A DNA stretch of 14,782 bases from Duncaniella sp. (GTDB lineage: Bacteria > Bacteroidota > Bacteroidia > Bacteroidales > Muribaculaceae): NCBI GenBank assembly GCA_022511285.1, contig JAFLRW010000027.1:1-14782 (forward strand). The letters run 5' to 3'. Position 1 is the stretch's first letter, and each line of letters opens with the position of its first letter. Of this stretch, positions 1-7,385 are shown piece by piece. The position numbers and the translations under genes were made by a program. A model generated the notes under the pieces. That model was not told the origin of the DNA and ran no database searches. It saw only the letters and a program-made list of their open reading frames with translations.

Positions 1-936
1 GTTCTCAAGACCGTGGAGGTTGGCGTGGAGGACGGTGACGGTGCCGGCCTCGTCGCGCAGGGTGGCATAGTTGCGGTCATACTCCGAGTCGGTGGCGTTT
101 ATGAAGTCAAAATCATTCCAGCTGACCTTCCATCGGAGCGCCTCAATCTGAGTGATGGAGGCATCGCGGCTGCGGTCGTCGCCCGGCTCTTCGGTTGAAG
201 CTTTGTCAACGGTGATGAAAAATGAGGCGAAACTATCGGCCGGCGACTCGTCGACAGCCACATACCACTCCTTGTCCCCCTCGCCGGGCTGAGAGATAGA
301 TGCCACGCCGAAGCTGTAGGTGGAGATGTCGGTGACAGCATATCCCTCGGCGGGAGAGATGGTGAAGGAGGTGCCGGGGACCACTGATGCCGAGCCGTAG
401 TTGTCGGCTATAGCCACATCGGCGTTGACAAAGGCGGTGCGGTCAAAATAGCTGATGGATACCAGAGACCCCGGGTCGGCAATACCGCTGCCGCCGGCTG
501 CCGAGACGTTGAACGCCATCGTCACTTCAGCCGGCCCGTTGTTGCCGCCGGGAGCCTGTCCGGCAAGGTAGACTCTGACGTAGACCTCAAGGCCGTCGGC
601 CTCTCCGAAGAGGGTGAGATACCACTCGTTTCCATCCTGTTCAAGCATATACATGTCTTCGTTCCCGTCAACACTCACTGTGAGTTCGTAGTCAAGGTCG
701 TTGGGATAGAGCTTAAGGTTGGTGGCACCATCAACGGTGTAGGGCATATAGCCCATATCCTCAGGCACGGCCACAAGCTCGTCGGCGGTATTGTTCCAGA
801 TGGAAACGAAACTTGAGGGATACTCTAATTCAAAATCGTCCTCCTCTCCATCCTGGAAATAGAACGAGACCTCCCCGGCCCATAGCGCCGGCATTGAGAT
901 CATTAACGATAGAAGAAATAAGAAAATCTTTTTCAT
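1..936 (-). CDS. Secreted protein of unknown function (3' end outside window)
   Basis: An uninterrupted frame of 312 codons starts at the ATG at 936-934 and runs off the left edge, so the C-terminus is missing. The first 20 or so residues form a clear signal peptide (MKKIFLFLLSLMISMPALWA, basic start, hydrophobic core, small residues before the likely cut), which also fixes the start. The mature part is acidic and rich in Gly, Asp, Val and Tyr, with alternating beta-strand-like stretches, as in Bacteroidales surface or exported proteins. A stretch near residues 55-110 alternates Tyr/Asp-rich strands and may be a small beta-sandwich, but I recognise no named domain. A sigma-ABfr-like promoter lies just upstream. 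It is transcribed in the same direction as the next gene to the right, with 109 bp between them. Function unknown; export to periplasm or surface is inferred from the signal peptide. Confidence 0.8.
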   Translation of the reverse strand, partial: MKKIFLFLLSLMISMPALWAGEVSFYFQDGEEDDFELEYPSSFVSIWNNTADELVAVPEDMGYMPYTVDGATNLKLYPNDLDYELTVSVDGNEDMYMLEQDGNEWYLTLFGEADGLEVYVRVYLAGQAPGGNNGPAEVTMAFNVSAAGGSGIADPGSLVSISYFDRTAFVNADVAIADNYGSASVVPGTSFTISPAEGYAVTDISTYSFGVASISQPGEGDKEWYVAVDESPADSFASFFITVDKASTEEPGDDRSRDASITQIEALRWKVSWNDFDFINATDSEYDRNYATLRDEAGTVTVLHANLHGLEN

Positions 937-980
937 TGGCATTTATTGTGTATGGTTAAAATAGAGTTTATTCACTCTGC

Positions 981-1012
981 CAAAATTACACAAAATAATT
1001 CTTGCAGACAAG
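981..1012 (-). promoter_or_regulatory. Bacteroidetes-type promoter for the secreted protein gene at 936
   Basis: Read on the minus strand, a CTTG (1012-1009) is followed after 20 bp by TAATTTTG (988-981), matching the sigma-ABfr pattern. The start codon lies about 45 bp downstream of the -7 box. The -33 box sits in a short palindrome (CTTGTCTGCAAG on the minus strand, 1012-1001), which might be a protein-binding site, though this is only a suggestion. Confidence 0.6.
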
Positions 1013-1045
1013 AACTAAACACACAAGAAGTGATTCTCAGCCATC

Positions 1046-1591
1046 TTAGGAGGCTATCTTCACATTAACAAAAGGCCTGCTGATGCCTAACTCAATTTCG
1101 ACTCGGACTACAGTATGTCCAAAGAGCACTCGGCGCTTCTTGATGATAATTCCTTGGGTCATAGCATTGGAGCCATAGATGGCCACAGAGCCGAGGCGAG
1201 ATGGAGAGTCCACTCTCGGATAGAAGTCGTAGCGCAGCAATGGATAGGCCCTGTAAGGCTTGGGGAGCTTGTCTCTGTCAACGCCCTTTTTCGTCAAGAG
1301 GTTGTAGGCTCTCGTCTCTTCCTGCTGTCGCTTGTATTCTTCGCGGATATAGATAGAGATGCTCCCTTTGTGAGACCTCCCTTTGGCCGGCCGCTCCATC
1401 ACCACTATGGTGCCGTCAGAGGGCTTGGCGGTGAGTGTGTTGAAGACTTCAGTAATCTCCTGTTCGATGCTTTTGCCTTGTTTTGACGCGGCAAGGTCAG
1501 CTGTCGTCCGAGAACGGTCGGCAGCCTTGCGATTCTTGGCCTCAATGGCCTGATTGATTTGTGTGGATTGAGTCAGAAAATTTGTTTTCAT
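1046..1591 (-). CDS. Basic hypothetical protein, 181 aa
   Basis: I do not recognise this protein. I chose the ATG at 1591-1589 (MKTNFLTQS...), which has an AT-rich upstream stretch typical of Bacteroidales starts. The frame stays open to an ATG at 1723, but that extension (His/Arg/Pro/Cys mixture overlapping a palindrome) does not look like protein. The product has no signal peptide or membrane segment. Residues about 1-45 are polar and probably helical. The middle (about 60-105) is strongly basic, with a Lys/Arg-rich strand-helix pattern ending in an EEYKRQQEETRAY helix. The C-terminal 60 residues alternate hydrophobic and basic residues, suggesting a beta domain. The charge would suit nucleic-acid binding, but no known motif supports that. 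A promoter about 290 bp upstream gives it an unusually long leader. The gene is monocistronic or may read through into the gene at 936. Confidence 0.6.
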   Translation of the reverse strand: MKTNFLTQSTQINQAIEAKNRKAADRSRTTADLAASKQGKSIEQEITEVFNTLTAKPSDGTIVVMERPAKGRSHKGSISIYIREEYKRQQEETRAYNLLTKKGVDRDKLPKPYRAYPLLRYDFYPRVDSPSRLGSVAIYGSNAMTQGIIIKKRRVLFGHTVVRVEIELGISRPFVNVKIAS

Positions 1592-1700
1592 ACATTTATT
1601 AGTTTTTATAGGTGAAAAAAATAAATCGACTGCCGCGCCACTGCAGATGTGTGTATCTGATTGTGGCTGCAATCGACGGTGTTGGATTGCTATTCCATCA

Positions 1701-1720
1701 GCCGGAGACCTATCTCCGGC
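1701..1720. repeat. Perfect inverted repeat in the leader of the 181-aa gene
   Basis: Two 8-base arms (GCCGGAGA and TCTCCGGC) are separated by four bases, giving a GC-rich hairpin within an otherwise AT-rich leader. No T-run follows on the minus strand, so it is not a standard intrinsic terminator. A 12-codon minus-strand frame (ATG at 1748-1746, stop at 1712-1710) ends inside the hairpin. It could be a leader-peptide or translational control arrangement, or a protein-binding palindrome. Confidence 0.5.
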
Positions 1721-1883
1721 CATTGTTCCAAAATTTCAAAGAACTCATCAATGTGCAGCCGTAGGGATACAGCGCGAGCACACTAATTATGTCATTAAAA
1801 TTTTAGAAAAGGGATAGCTAAAGCATACCCAACTAATAAAATGTAGAAAAACAAATGGCTTCCGTCATTGCGGAAACACGGAG

Positions 1884-1916
1884 CAAATTTACAATATTTT
1901 TCTCCGACTTTCCAAA
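1884..1916 (-). promoter_or_regulatory. Bacteroidetes-type promoter for the 181-aa hypothetical gene
   Basis: On the minus strand TTTG (1916-1913) is followed after 21 bp by TAAATTTG (1891-1884), a good match to both elements. Transcription would begin near 1877, leaving an untranslated leader of roughly 285 nt before the start at 1591. The promoter lies back to back with the pyrH promoter. Confidence 0.6.
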
Positions 1917-1962
1917 AAAATCAGCAAAAAAATGATTCGAGAAGTAAATTTTGTATGATTAA

Positions 1963-1995
1963 TTTGCAACATCCGGGAAATATCCCTTATCTTTG
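1963..1995 (+). promoter_or_regulatory. Bacteroidetes-type promoter for pyrH-frr
   Basis: TTTG (1963-1966), a 21-bp spacer and TATCTTTG (1988-1995) match the -33/-7 pattern. The -7 box ends only 17 bp before the pyrH ATG at 2013, so the 5' leader is very short, around 10 nt. Confidence 0.7.
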
Positions 1996-2012
1996 TAGAA
2001 ACAACCACATAT

Positions 2013-2726
2013 ATGGAAGCTAAATATAAACGAATCCTTCTGAAGCTCAGCGGCGAGTCGCTGATGGGCAAGCAGGGCTACGGCATCGACACCGATCGCC
2101 TCTCCGACTATGCTGTGCAGATAAAAGCCATCGTGGGGATGGGCGTCGAAGTGGGCATAGTGATAGGCGGCGGCAATATCTTCCGCGGCCTCTCGGGCGC
2201 CGCCAAAGGTTTTGACCGCGTGAAGGGGGACCAGATGGGGATGCTCGCCACTGTCATCAACTCGCTGGCCCTCTCGTCGGCCCTCGAATCGATAGGGCAG
2301 CCGGCACGGGTGTTCACGGCAGTCAACATGTATCCCATTGGCGAGCAGTATTCCAATCGGCGCGCCATTGAATCGGTGACCAACGGCGAAGTGGCCATTA
2401 TGGCCGGAGGGACAGGCTGTCCATTCTTTACCACCGACACCGGCTCGGCCCTTCGCGGCATTGAAATCGGAGCCGACATAATGCTTAAAGGCACTCGCGT
2501 GGATGGTGTCTACACCGCCGACCCCGAAAAAGACCCCACAGCTACGAAGTTTGACCACATATCCTACGACGAAGTCCTGGCCCGCAACTTGCGTGTGATG
2601 GATATCACCGCCACAGCTCTCTGCAAAGAGAACGGTCTGCCGATACTCGTCTTTGATATGGATACACCCGGCAATCTCCTTAAAGTAATAGAAGGAGCCC
2701 CCATTGGCACCACCATTCACCCCTGA
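2013..2726 (+). CDS. pyrH: UMP kinase (uridylate kinase)
   Basis: This cytoplasmic hexameric enzyme of the amino-acid kinase family phosphorylates UMP to UDP with ATP, feeding all pyrimidine nucleotide and UDP-sugar synthesis. The 237-aa length is normal for bacterial PyrH. Visible family motifs are the N-terminal KLSGESL loop (residues 11-17), GGGNIFRG (52-59, phosphate binding), GDQMGMLAT (72-80), the GGTGCPFFTTDTGSALR segment (132-148, UMP and allosteric region) and KGTRVDGVYTADP (159-171, ATP site). MDITA (196-200) is also typical. It starts at the ATG just after a short leader and is followed after 33 bp by frr, so the two are probably cotranscribed. Bacterial PyrH is generally feedback-inhibited by UTP and activated by GTP; nothing here suggests departure from that. 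Confidence 0.97.
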   Translation: MEAKYKRILLKLSGESLMGKQGYGIDTDRLSDYAVQIKAIVGMGVEVGIVIGGGNIFRGLSGAAKGFDRVKGDQMGMLATVINSLALSSALESIGQPARVFTAVNMYPIGEQYSNRRAIESVTNGEVAIMAGGTGCPFFTTDTGSALRGIEIGADIMLKGTRVDGVYTADPEKDPTATKFDHISYDEVLARNLRVMDITATALCKENGLPILVFDMDTPGNLLKVIEGAPIGTTIHP

Positions 2727-2759
2727 CACAACATTACAAACCCTAAATCTAACCCGATT

Positions 2760-3317
2760 ATGTCACCATCTGACTATCTGAATCCAGCTGAGGAAAAAAT
2801 GGAAATGGCCGTGGCCTATCTCGATGACGCCCTGGCACATATTCGTGCCGGCAAGGCAAATCCAAAGATTCTTGACGCTGTGCGTGTGGACTACTACGGC
2901 TCAATGGTGCCCGTCTCAAACGTGGCCAATGTCTCTGTGCCTGATGCCCGCACCATCACCATTACTCCCTGGGAGAAGGCAATGTTTAAGGAGATAGAAA
3001 AAGCCATCATCAACTCCGAACTTGGCATCACTCCCGAAAACAATGGCGAAATAATCCGCCTCTGCATTCCGCCTCTGACCGAGGAGCGCCGCAAGGCCCT
3101 TGTGAAGCAGAGCAAGGGGGAGGCCGAAAATGCCAAAGTCAGTGTCCGCAACGCCCGTCGCGACGCCATCGACGGTCTCAAGAAAGCCGTGAAGCAGGGT
3201 ATGAGCGAGGATGTGGAGAAGGATGCCGAAGCTTCAGTGCAGAAACTCCACGACAAATATCTCAAGAAGATTGACGACCTCTTTGCCGCCAAAGAGAAAG
3301 AGATTCTCACCGTCTGA
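2760..3317 (+). CDS. frr: Ribosome recycling factor
   Basis: RRF works with EF-G and IF3 to split post-termination ribosomes and release mRNA and tRNA in the cytoplasm. The 185-aa length matches the family. Features visible are the N-terminal helix, the domain II region with the LDAVRVDYYGSMVPVSNVA segment (about residues 39-57), and the highly conserved block around 104-135 that includes IPPLTEERRK and SVRNARRDA. A Lys/Glu-rich C-terminal helix completes the three-helix bundle. It lies 33 bp after pyrH in the same direction, a common bacterial arrangement, and is followed by a strong terminator hairpin, so it is the last gene of the operon. Confidence 0.97.
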   Translation: MSPSDYLNPAEEKMEMAVAYLDDALAHIRAGKANPKILDAVRVDYYGSMVPVSNVANVSVPDARTITITPWEKAMFKEIEKAIINSELGITPENNGEIIRLCIPPLTEERRKALVKQSKGEAENAKVSVRNARRDAIDGLKKAVKQGMSEDVEKDAEASVQKLHDKYLKKIDDLFAAKEKEILTV

Positions 3318-3340
3318 TCAATCCCTGCAGCCATAACCAT

Positions 3341-3376
3341 CCCCGGCATCTTCCGGCCCTCCGGAAGATGCCGGGG
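3341..3376 (+). terminator. Terminator hairpin of the pyrH-frr operon
   Basis: A perfect 16-bp GC-rich inverted repeat (arms 3341-3356 and 3361-3376) closes a 4-base CCCT loop, 24 bp after the frr stop. The following sequence is pyrimidine-rich but not a true T-run, as is common for Bacteroidales terminators. Confidence 0.8.
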
Positions 3377-3407
3377 CTTGGCCTTTCCACAAATTTATGG
3401 CTGATTA

Positions 3408-3439
3408 TTTGGTGATTAGAGAGATATGGCGTAAATTTG
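3408..3439 (+). promoter_or_regulatory. Bacteroidetes-type promoter for the PL9 lyase gene
   Basis: TTTG (3408-3411), a 20-bp spacer and TAAATTTG (3432-3439) match the consensus. The leader to the ATG at 3512 is about 65 nt and ends in the AT-rich run usual before Bacteroidales start codons. Confidence 0.65.
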
Positions 3440-3511
3440 TCGCTGCTTGAGGAGTGGTGAAAGCTCCGAGACTAACACACACTACATATAATAATTATTC
3501 TTAAATCAAAA

Positions 3512-6271
3512 ATGAAAACATTTTTAATTTCTGCTTTGTTTGCTACAGTGGCGTGGATGGGCGCGGGCGCTCAGACCGTTATCCATGTGGCAACAAATGG
3601 TAATGATGCGGGGGCCGGCACTGCTGAGGCTCCCTATGCAACGATTCAGAAGGCTGTGGATATGGTGGAACCCGGCGGCACTATCTATGTGCACGGCGGC
3701 ACATACTACATTGACAGCCGTATAGTGATTCCACAGAAGGCTACGACTCCCGACTCGCGTATACGACTGATGGCCTACGGGACTGACGAGGTGATTGTCG
3801 ACGGCTCGAAGGTGGTGACCAACAGCGAACTTGAATTCAAGATGGCTCGCTGTATGTATCTCCCATATTGGGCCAACTATTGGCACATTAAAGGCATCAC
3901 TTTCCAGAAGGCTAAAGACAATGGCGTCAAGGTGGAGGGTAGCTACAACATCTTTGAGAACTGTGTGTTCCGCGACAACAACGACACCGGCCTGCAAATC
4001 GGCATGTTCAAGGATTGGAAGATTGAGGAGACAAAGAGTTTCCCCATTTCCGGCACCCCCGAATTTAACCCCGGCTATACCTACTGCCGCGGCAATAAGG
4101 TGATAAACTGTGACTCATACAATAATTATGACGCTCTGACCTATAACGGCAAGGCCGACGACGGCGGCGATGCCGACGGCTTTGCCTGCAAGCTCTTCCC
4201 GGGTCCCGGAACAGAGTTCTACGGCTGTCGTGCCTGGAATAACTCTGACGACAACTGGGACCTCTATATGGTGTATCACCCCGTGGTGATTGACCACTGC
4301 TGGGCGTGGAACGCTGCATTGGATGCCAATGGCAATCAGACCCCCGGAAATGGCAACGGCTTCAAGCTTGGAGGCGGCGGCTCATCAGGCGGAGCGGCGT
4401 TTGACCAGTCAACCGGCGCACACGTGGTCACCAACTGTGTGTCGTTTTCCAATTCCGTGAAGGGCTTTGACCAGAATAATGCCTACGAGGGGATGTATCT
4501 CTTCAACAACGTGGCCTGGGATAATGAGTATAATTATCGTTTCCCCACCGTGTTCAAGTTTGGCGGGATGCGCATCCGCAACTGTGTGGGCTTCCTGCCT
4601 CGTAAGCTAAACCACGAGTTTCTCTCAGAGACCAAGGAGGGCTACATAGAGCCTGACACCGATTACAACTCCTGGACTCTCATCGACGGCACAGACCCGG
4701 TGAAGGATGGCAACAAGGTGGGTGGCACCAAAGTCTATGCCGCTGACCACACCAAGGAGTTCCTCTCCCTCTCCGAGGCTGACGCCAAAGCTCCGCGCAA
4801 TCCTGACGGCTCGCTGCCTGAGAATAATCTCTGCCGCCTCGTCAACGGAAGTATCTTTATCGACAAAGGTGAAGTGACCGAGGATTTTGTCCCCGTGCGT
4901 TTTATGACAGAAGCTGAGGCCGCACAATTTGGCCTTGAACTCGTCACCGCCGACCCCATCACCATCGAACACAATGGCGCTGCCCCCGACCTCGGCGCTT
5001 TCGAGAGCGGAGTGGCCTCGGTGGGCCGTCTCTACCTTATGAGCGGCGAGACTGAGCAGACGGTATATACAGGCACGGCGATTGAACCAATCGTCATCAA
5101 ATGGGGCGGTGCCGCCACCGACGTCACCGTGACCGGCGAGGGCTCCCTGACGCTGACACGCGACATGGATGCACAGACACTGACCATCTCAGGCGTTCCC
5201 GCGGCTACTTCCAATATCGTAGTCACCACCGTGGGCGGCGATCCTGTGGCCTCGCTCACCATCACCATTACAGTGAGCAATACGGCTCCTGCCACATTGC
5301 TCTGCACCACCGGCAACGCCTCACAGGCACTGTTCTTCAATCGCCCCGTAGAGCCTATCGTCTTTGAAATGGGCGGTGGCGCGACAGCCTTTGAAGTGAA
5401 CGGTCTGCCTGCCGGCCTCACCACTAAGACAGAGGGTAAACGCCTCACCATCAGCGGTGTGCCCACAGCCCCCGGCACATACACCGTGACCGCTACCGGC
5501 GGCATGCTCCCCGTGAGCCTCAGCGGCACCATTACGCTTGAGACAGCTTACCGCATTCTCACCGGCGACTGGTATCACGTCCAGGATGCTTTCGACGCTC
5601 TTCCTGCCGACCTGAAGGGTGTGATGGAGATTGAATCGGGAAGCAAACCCACAACATGGAATCCTGAATATGTAGAGAGCGACGGCAACGTTCCCTCAGG
5701 CTGCACTCGTGGCGCTGTTGATGTGGGCATAGGTGGTGCGTTGGTGTGGAATCTCCCATCATTGCTCGAACTCAAAGCCAACATCCACTTCACCGGCGGT
5801 CGCTACCTTGAGGTGCGCTGGCAGTATGAGGGTGAGGCAGAGCAGTCGTGGAAATCCGATAAGCTCAGCAAAACCACGCTCACCGGCTGGGACCTTATGT
5901 CGGCTGCCGGCATCGAGAAAGCCAATAAGCCTGTCACAGTGAAGTTTGTTAACTCCTCATCCAACAATGGCGGCATCCGCATCTATGACTTCTTTGTTAA
6001 GGTCTACGACGGCGACGGAGGCGATAGCTCTATCTCGCAGCTCCCTGCGGCTGAAAATGCACTGAGCTACTATGTGACCGACGGAGCCATCGTCATCGAG
6101 AGTCCCGAGGCAGTGGCCGGAGCCGCCCTCTACAGCCTCGACGGCAAGATGGTGAGCTCATCGCGTCTGTCCACACTGCTCCCCCGTCCGTCAGGCCGTC
6201 CCGGAGTCTATATCCTCCAGGTGATTGCAGCCGACGGCACCTCGAATGTAGCCAAAGTGGTGCTGAAGTAA
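3512..6271 (+). CDS. Secreted multidomain PL9-type pectate lyase with C-terminal sorting-like domain
   Basis: It probably cleaves polygalacturonate by beta-elimination, outside the cell. Layout of the 919 residues: signal peptide 1-20 (ending GAGA); right-handed beta-helix about 21-500, opening with the VATNGNDAGAGTAEAPYATI segment seen in DUF1565/PL9 proteins; two tandem Ig-like modules (about 505-590 and 595-680), which share the pattern EPIV...GG-AT...LTISGVP; a beta-sandwich, carbohydrate-binding-like region about 683-835; and a C-terminal tail 848-919 ending GVYILQVIAADGT...VAKVVLK, like a type IX secretion sorting domain. PL9 hallmarks are acidic calcium-site clusters at DDGGDADGFACKL (216-228) and NNSDDNWDLY (243-252), and GNGFKLGG (281-288). 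By analogy with Erwinia Pel9A, K285 would be the catalytic base. It has its own promoter and a convergent terminator. No SusC/SusD neighbour is present. PL9 assignment is confident; the accessory domain roles are inferred. Confidence 0.92.
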   Translation: MKTFLISALFATVAWMGAGAQTVIHVATNGNDAGAGTAEAPYATIQKAVDMVEPGGTIYVHGGTYYIDSRIVIPQKATTPDSRIRLMAYGTDEVIVDGSKVVTNSELEFKMARCMYLPYWANYWHIKGITFQKAKDNGVKVEGSYNIFENCVFRDNNDTGLQIGMFKDWKIEETKSFPISGTPEFNPGYTYCRGNKVINCDSYNNYDALTYNGKADDGGDADGFACKLFPGPGTEFYGCRAWNNSDDNWDLYMVYHPVVIDHCWAWNAALDANGNQTPGNGNGFKLGGGGSSGGAAFDQSTGAHVVTNCVSFSNSVKGFDQNNAYEGMYLFNNVAWDNEYNYRFPTVFKFGGMRIRNCVGFLPRKLNHEFLSETKEGYIEPDTDYNSWTLIDGTDPVKDGNKVGGTKVYAADHTKEFLSLSEADAKAPRNPDGSLPENNLCRLVNGSIFIDKGEVTEDFVPVRFMTEAEAAQFGLELVTADPITIEHNGAAPDLGAFESGVASVGRLYLMSGETEQTVYTGTAIEPIVIKWGGAATDVTVTGEGSLTLTRDMDAQTLTISGVPAATSNIVVTTVGGDPVASLTITITVSNTAPATLLCTTGNASQALFFNRPVEPIVFEMGGGATAFEVNGLPAGLTTKTEGKRLTISGVPTAPGTYTVTATGGMLPVSLSGTITLETAYRILTGDWYHVQDAFDALPADLKGVMEIESGSKPTTWNPEYVESDGNVPSGCTRGAVDVGIGGALVWNLPSLLELKANIHFTGGRYLEVRWQYEGEAEQSWKSDKLSKTTLTGWDLMSAAGIEKANKPVTVKFVNSSSNNGGIRIYDFFVKVYDGDGGDSSISQLPAAENALSYYVTDGAIVIESPEAVAGAALYSLDGKMVSSSRLSTLLPRPSGRPGVYILQVIAADGTSNVAKVVLK
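5063..5497 (+). repeat. Tandem Ig-like module repeat inside the PL9 lyase
   Basis: Residues 518-575 and 605-662 of the lyase align as a direct protein repeat with an 87-residue period. Shared landmarks are EPIV, GGAAT/GGGAT and LTISGVP. DNA identity is lower than protein similarity, so this is an old duplication of a putative Ig-like spacer, not a recent slippage repeat. Confidence 0.75.
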
Positions 6272-6296
6272 CATCGCTCACCGCATAGAGAAAATT

Positions 6297-6335
6297 ATCA
6301 CCATTATCAGTTGTTCTGCGACTGATAATGGTGAT
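6297..6335. terminator. Bidirectional terminator between PL9 lyase and glycosyltransferase
   Basis: A perfect 14-bp inverted repeat (6297-6310 and 6322-6335) closes an 11-base loop. It is followed by TTTTCTT on the plus strand and by an A/T-rich tail (AATTTT) on the minus strand. It lies 25 bp after the lyase stop and 45 bp beyond the glycosyltransferase stop, serving both convergent genes. Confidence 0.85.
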
Positions 6336-6380
6336 TTTCTTGCGCGATAATCATCCCTAAGGGGCGAATGTCATCGGCTG

Positions 6381-7130
6381 TTATTTCAGTTTTTTTGCCG
6401 CAGAGTAGGCCAGGTATTCGCTGCGATAGCTCTCGGCTGCAATTTCGTGGCCCACAGTGCCTTCAAAAATCCCCCCTTTAGTAATATATGTGTGCCACCA
6501 CGCCCTCAAACCACGTACCATAGGGGCAAGTGGCGAAATCTGCTCCGCACGTGCGGCAAGCACTCGGGCCTTTATTGTGGCGTGAGAGCGAGTCACGGCC
6601 ATAAACTGTTCGCGTGTGTCGCAGCGATAGTGGAGGATATCGCCGTCAATCGGCTCCGGACGCACCGAGTCGCGAAAGATTACCTTCTCGCCTACGTCGT
6701 GGAGATTCCAGTTGGCATATCTCTTATCGAAGAGTCGGATTTGAGGATCGGGATACCATCCGCAGTGTCTCACAGGGTATCCGCAATAGAAGTTGAGGCG
6801 CGACATCGAGTAGACTCGATGTGCAAATCCCTGCTCCTTGAGCCTGATTATTGACTCTCTGAGAGCCGGCGACAGCACCTCGTCGGCATCTATGGACAAG
6901 ATGAACCTATGTGTGGCAAGCGACGTGGCATATTGGCGTTGCGCTCCAAACCCGTCGAATCGGCGTTGTGTGACACGGCATCCGTGATCTGTGCAGATTT
7001 TAACGGTATCGTCAGTCGAGAAGGAATCGACCACGATAATCTCGTCGGCCACTTCGCGCAACGACTCCAAACATTCGCCTATGCGGCCTTGTTCGTTGAG
7101 TGCTATGATGGTGGCGGTAATCTTATCCAT
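6381..7130 (-). CDS. Family 2 glycosyltransferase, LPS-core type (WaaE/KdtX-like)
   Basis: A 249-aa GT-A fold enzyme expected to move a sugar from a nucleotide-sugar donor to a lipopolysaccharide or related envelope glycan at the inner face of the cytoplasmic membrane. Motifs: the N-terminal TATIIALNEQGRIGECLES strand-helix (residues 5-23), EIIVVDSFSTDDT (30-42, nucleotide binding) and the metal-binding DADE (81-84). GWYPDPQIRLFDK (124-136) and LHDVGEKV (143-150) are shared with WaaE/KdtX-type transferases. A typical C-terminal ITKGGIFEGTVG helix-turn (216-227) follows. The length agrees with that subgroup. There is no transmembrane segment; the Trp/Arg-rich C-terminal part could associate with the membrane. 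It is a single gene with its own promoter, convergent with the PL9 lyase. The exact sugar and acceptor cannot be read from the sequence. Confidence 0.88.
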   Translation of the reverse strand: MDKITATIIALNEQGRIGECLESLREVADEIIVVDSFSTDDTVKICTDHGCRVTQRRFDGFGAQRQYATSLATHRFILSIDADEVLSPALRESIIRLKEQGFAHRVYSMSRLNFYCGYPVRHCGWYPDPQIRLFDKRYANWNLHDVGEKVIFRDSVRPEPIDGDILHYRCDTREQFMAVTRSHATIKARVLAARAEQISPLAPMVRGLRAWWHTYITKGGIFEGTVGHEIAAESYRSEYLAYSAAKKLK

Positions 7131-7174
7131 ATATAAAAAATGTGTCTGAGGAATGAGAGGAGTGTTATGGATTG

Positions 7175-7206
7175 CAAAATTAATTCTTTTTCATCATTTT
7201 GTCAAA
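7175..7206 (-). promoter_or_regulatory. Bacteroidetes-type promoter for the glycosyltransferase gene
   Basis: On the minus strand TTTG (7206-7203), a 20-bp spacer and TAATTTTG (7182-7175) match the consensus, giving a leader of about 40 nt before the ATG at 7130. Confidence 0.65.
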
Positions 7207-7371
7207 ATAAAACTTTGCCATAAGCGAAAATTGGGATATTTTCTGCCAAAAAGTCAGTTTAACCCCAATTTTATGTTAAAAAATGATTGGCGAGTTTTCA
7301 TAATGCTATTTATTCCGGCCGGCTTAACGTATTTTAACCAAACAAAAGAGTGTGAAAGAAAAAATAATTTG

Positions 7372-7379
7372 TAACTTTG
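7372..7379 (+). promoter_or_regulatory. Plus-strand -7 element (TAACTTTG) with no protein gene downstream
   Basis: TAACTTTG followed by CAG is an excellent -7 box, but no good TTTG is found at the expected -33 distance. It faces a 220-bp stretch without a convincing reading frame. It shares the 16-mer TGTAACTTTGCAGTGT (7370-7385) with the capsid-operon promoter at 9511-9526. Confidence 0.5.
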
Positions 7380-7385
7380 CAGTGT

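Noticed and set aside
1592..1723. Upstream in-frame extension of the 181-aa gene to an ATG at 1723 (225 aa)
   Set aside because: The extra 44 residues have an implausible composition, overlap a palindrome, and the ATG at 1591 has the AT-rich context typical of real starts here.
1959..2729. Long minus-strand open frame opposite pyrH
   Set aside because: It is the antisense of a certain gene, with His/Gly/Ala-rich composition produced by the opposite strand's codon bias.
7153..7374. 73-codon plus-strand open frame in the gap before the mutase
   Set aside because: AT-rich intergenic DNA; it runs over the glycosyltransferase promoter and into the plus-strand -7 box, and the translated sequence has no protein-like pattern.
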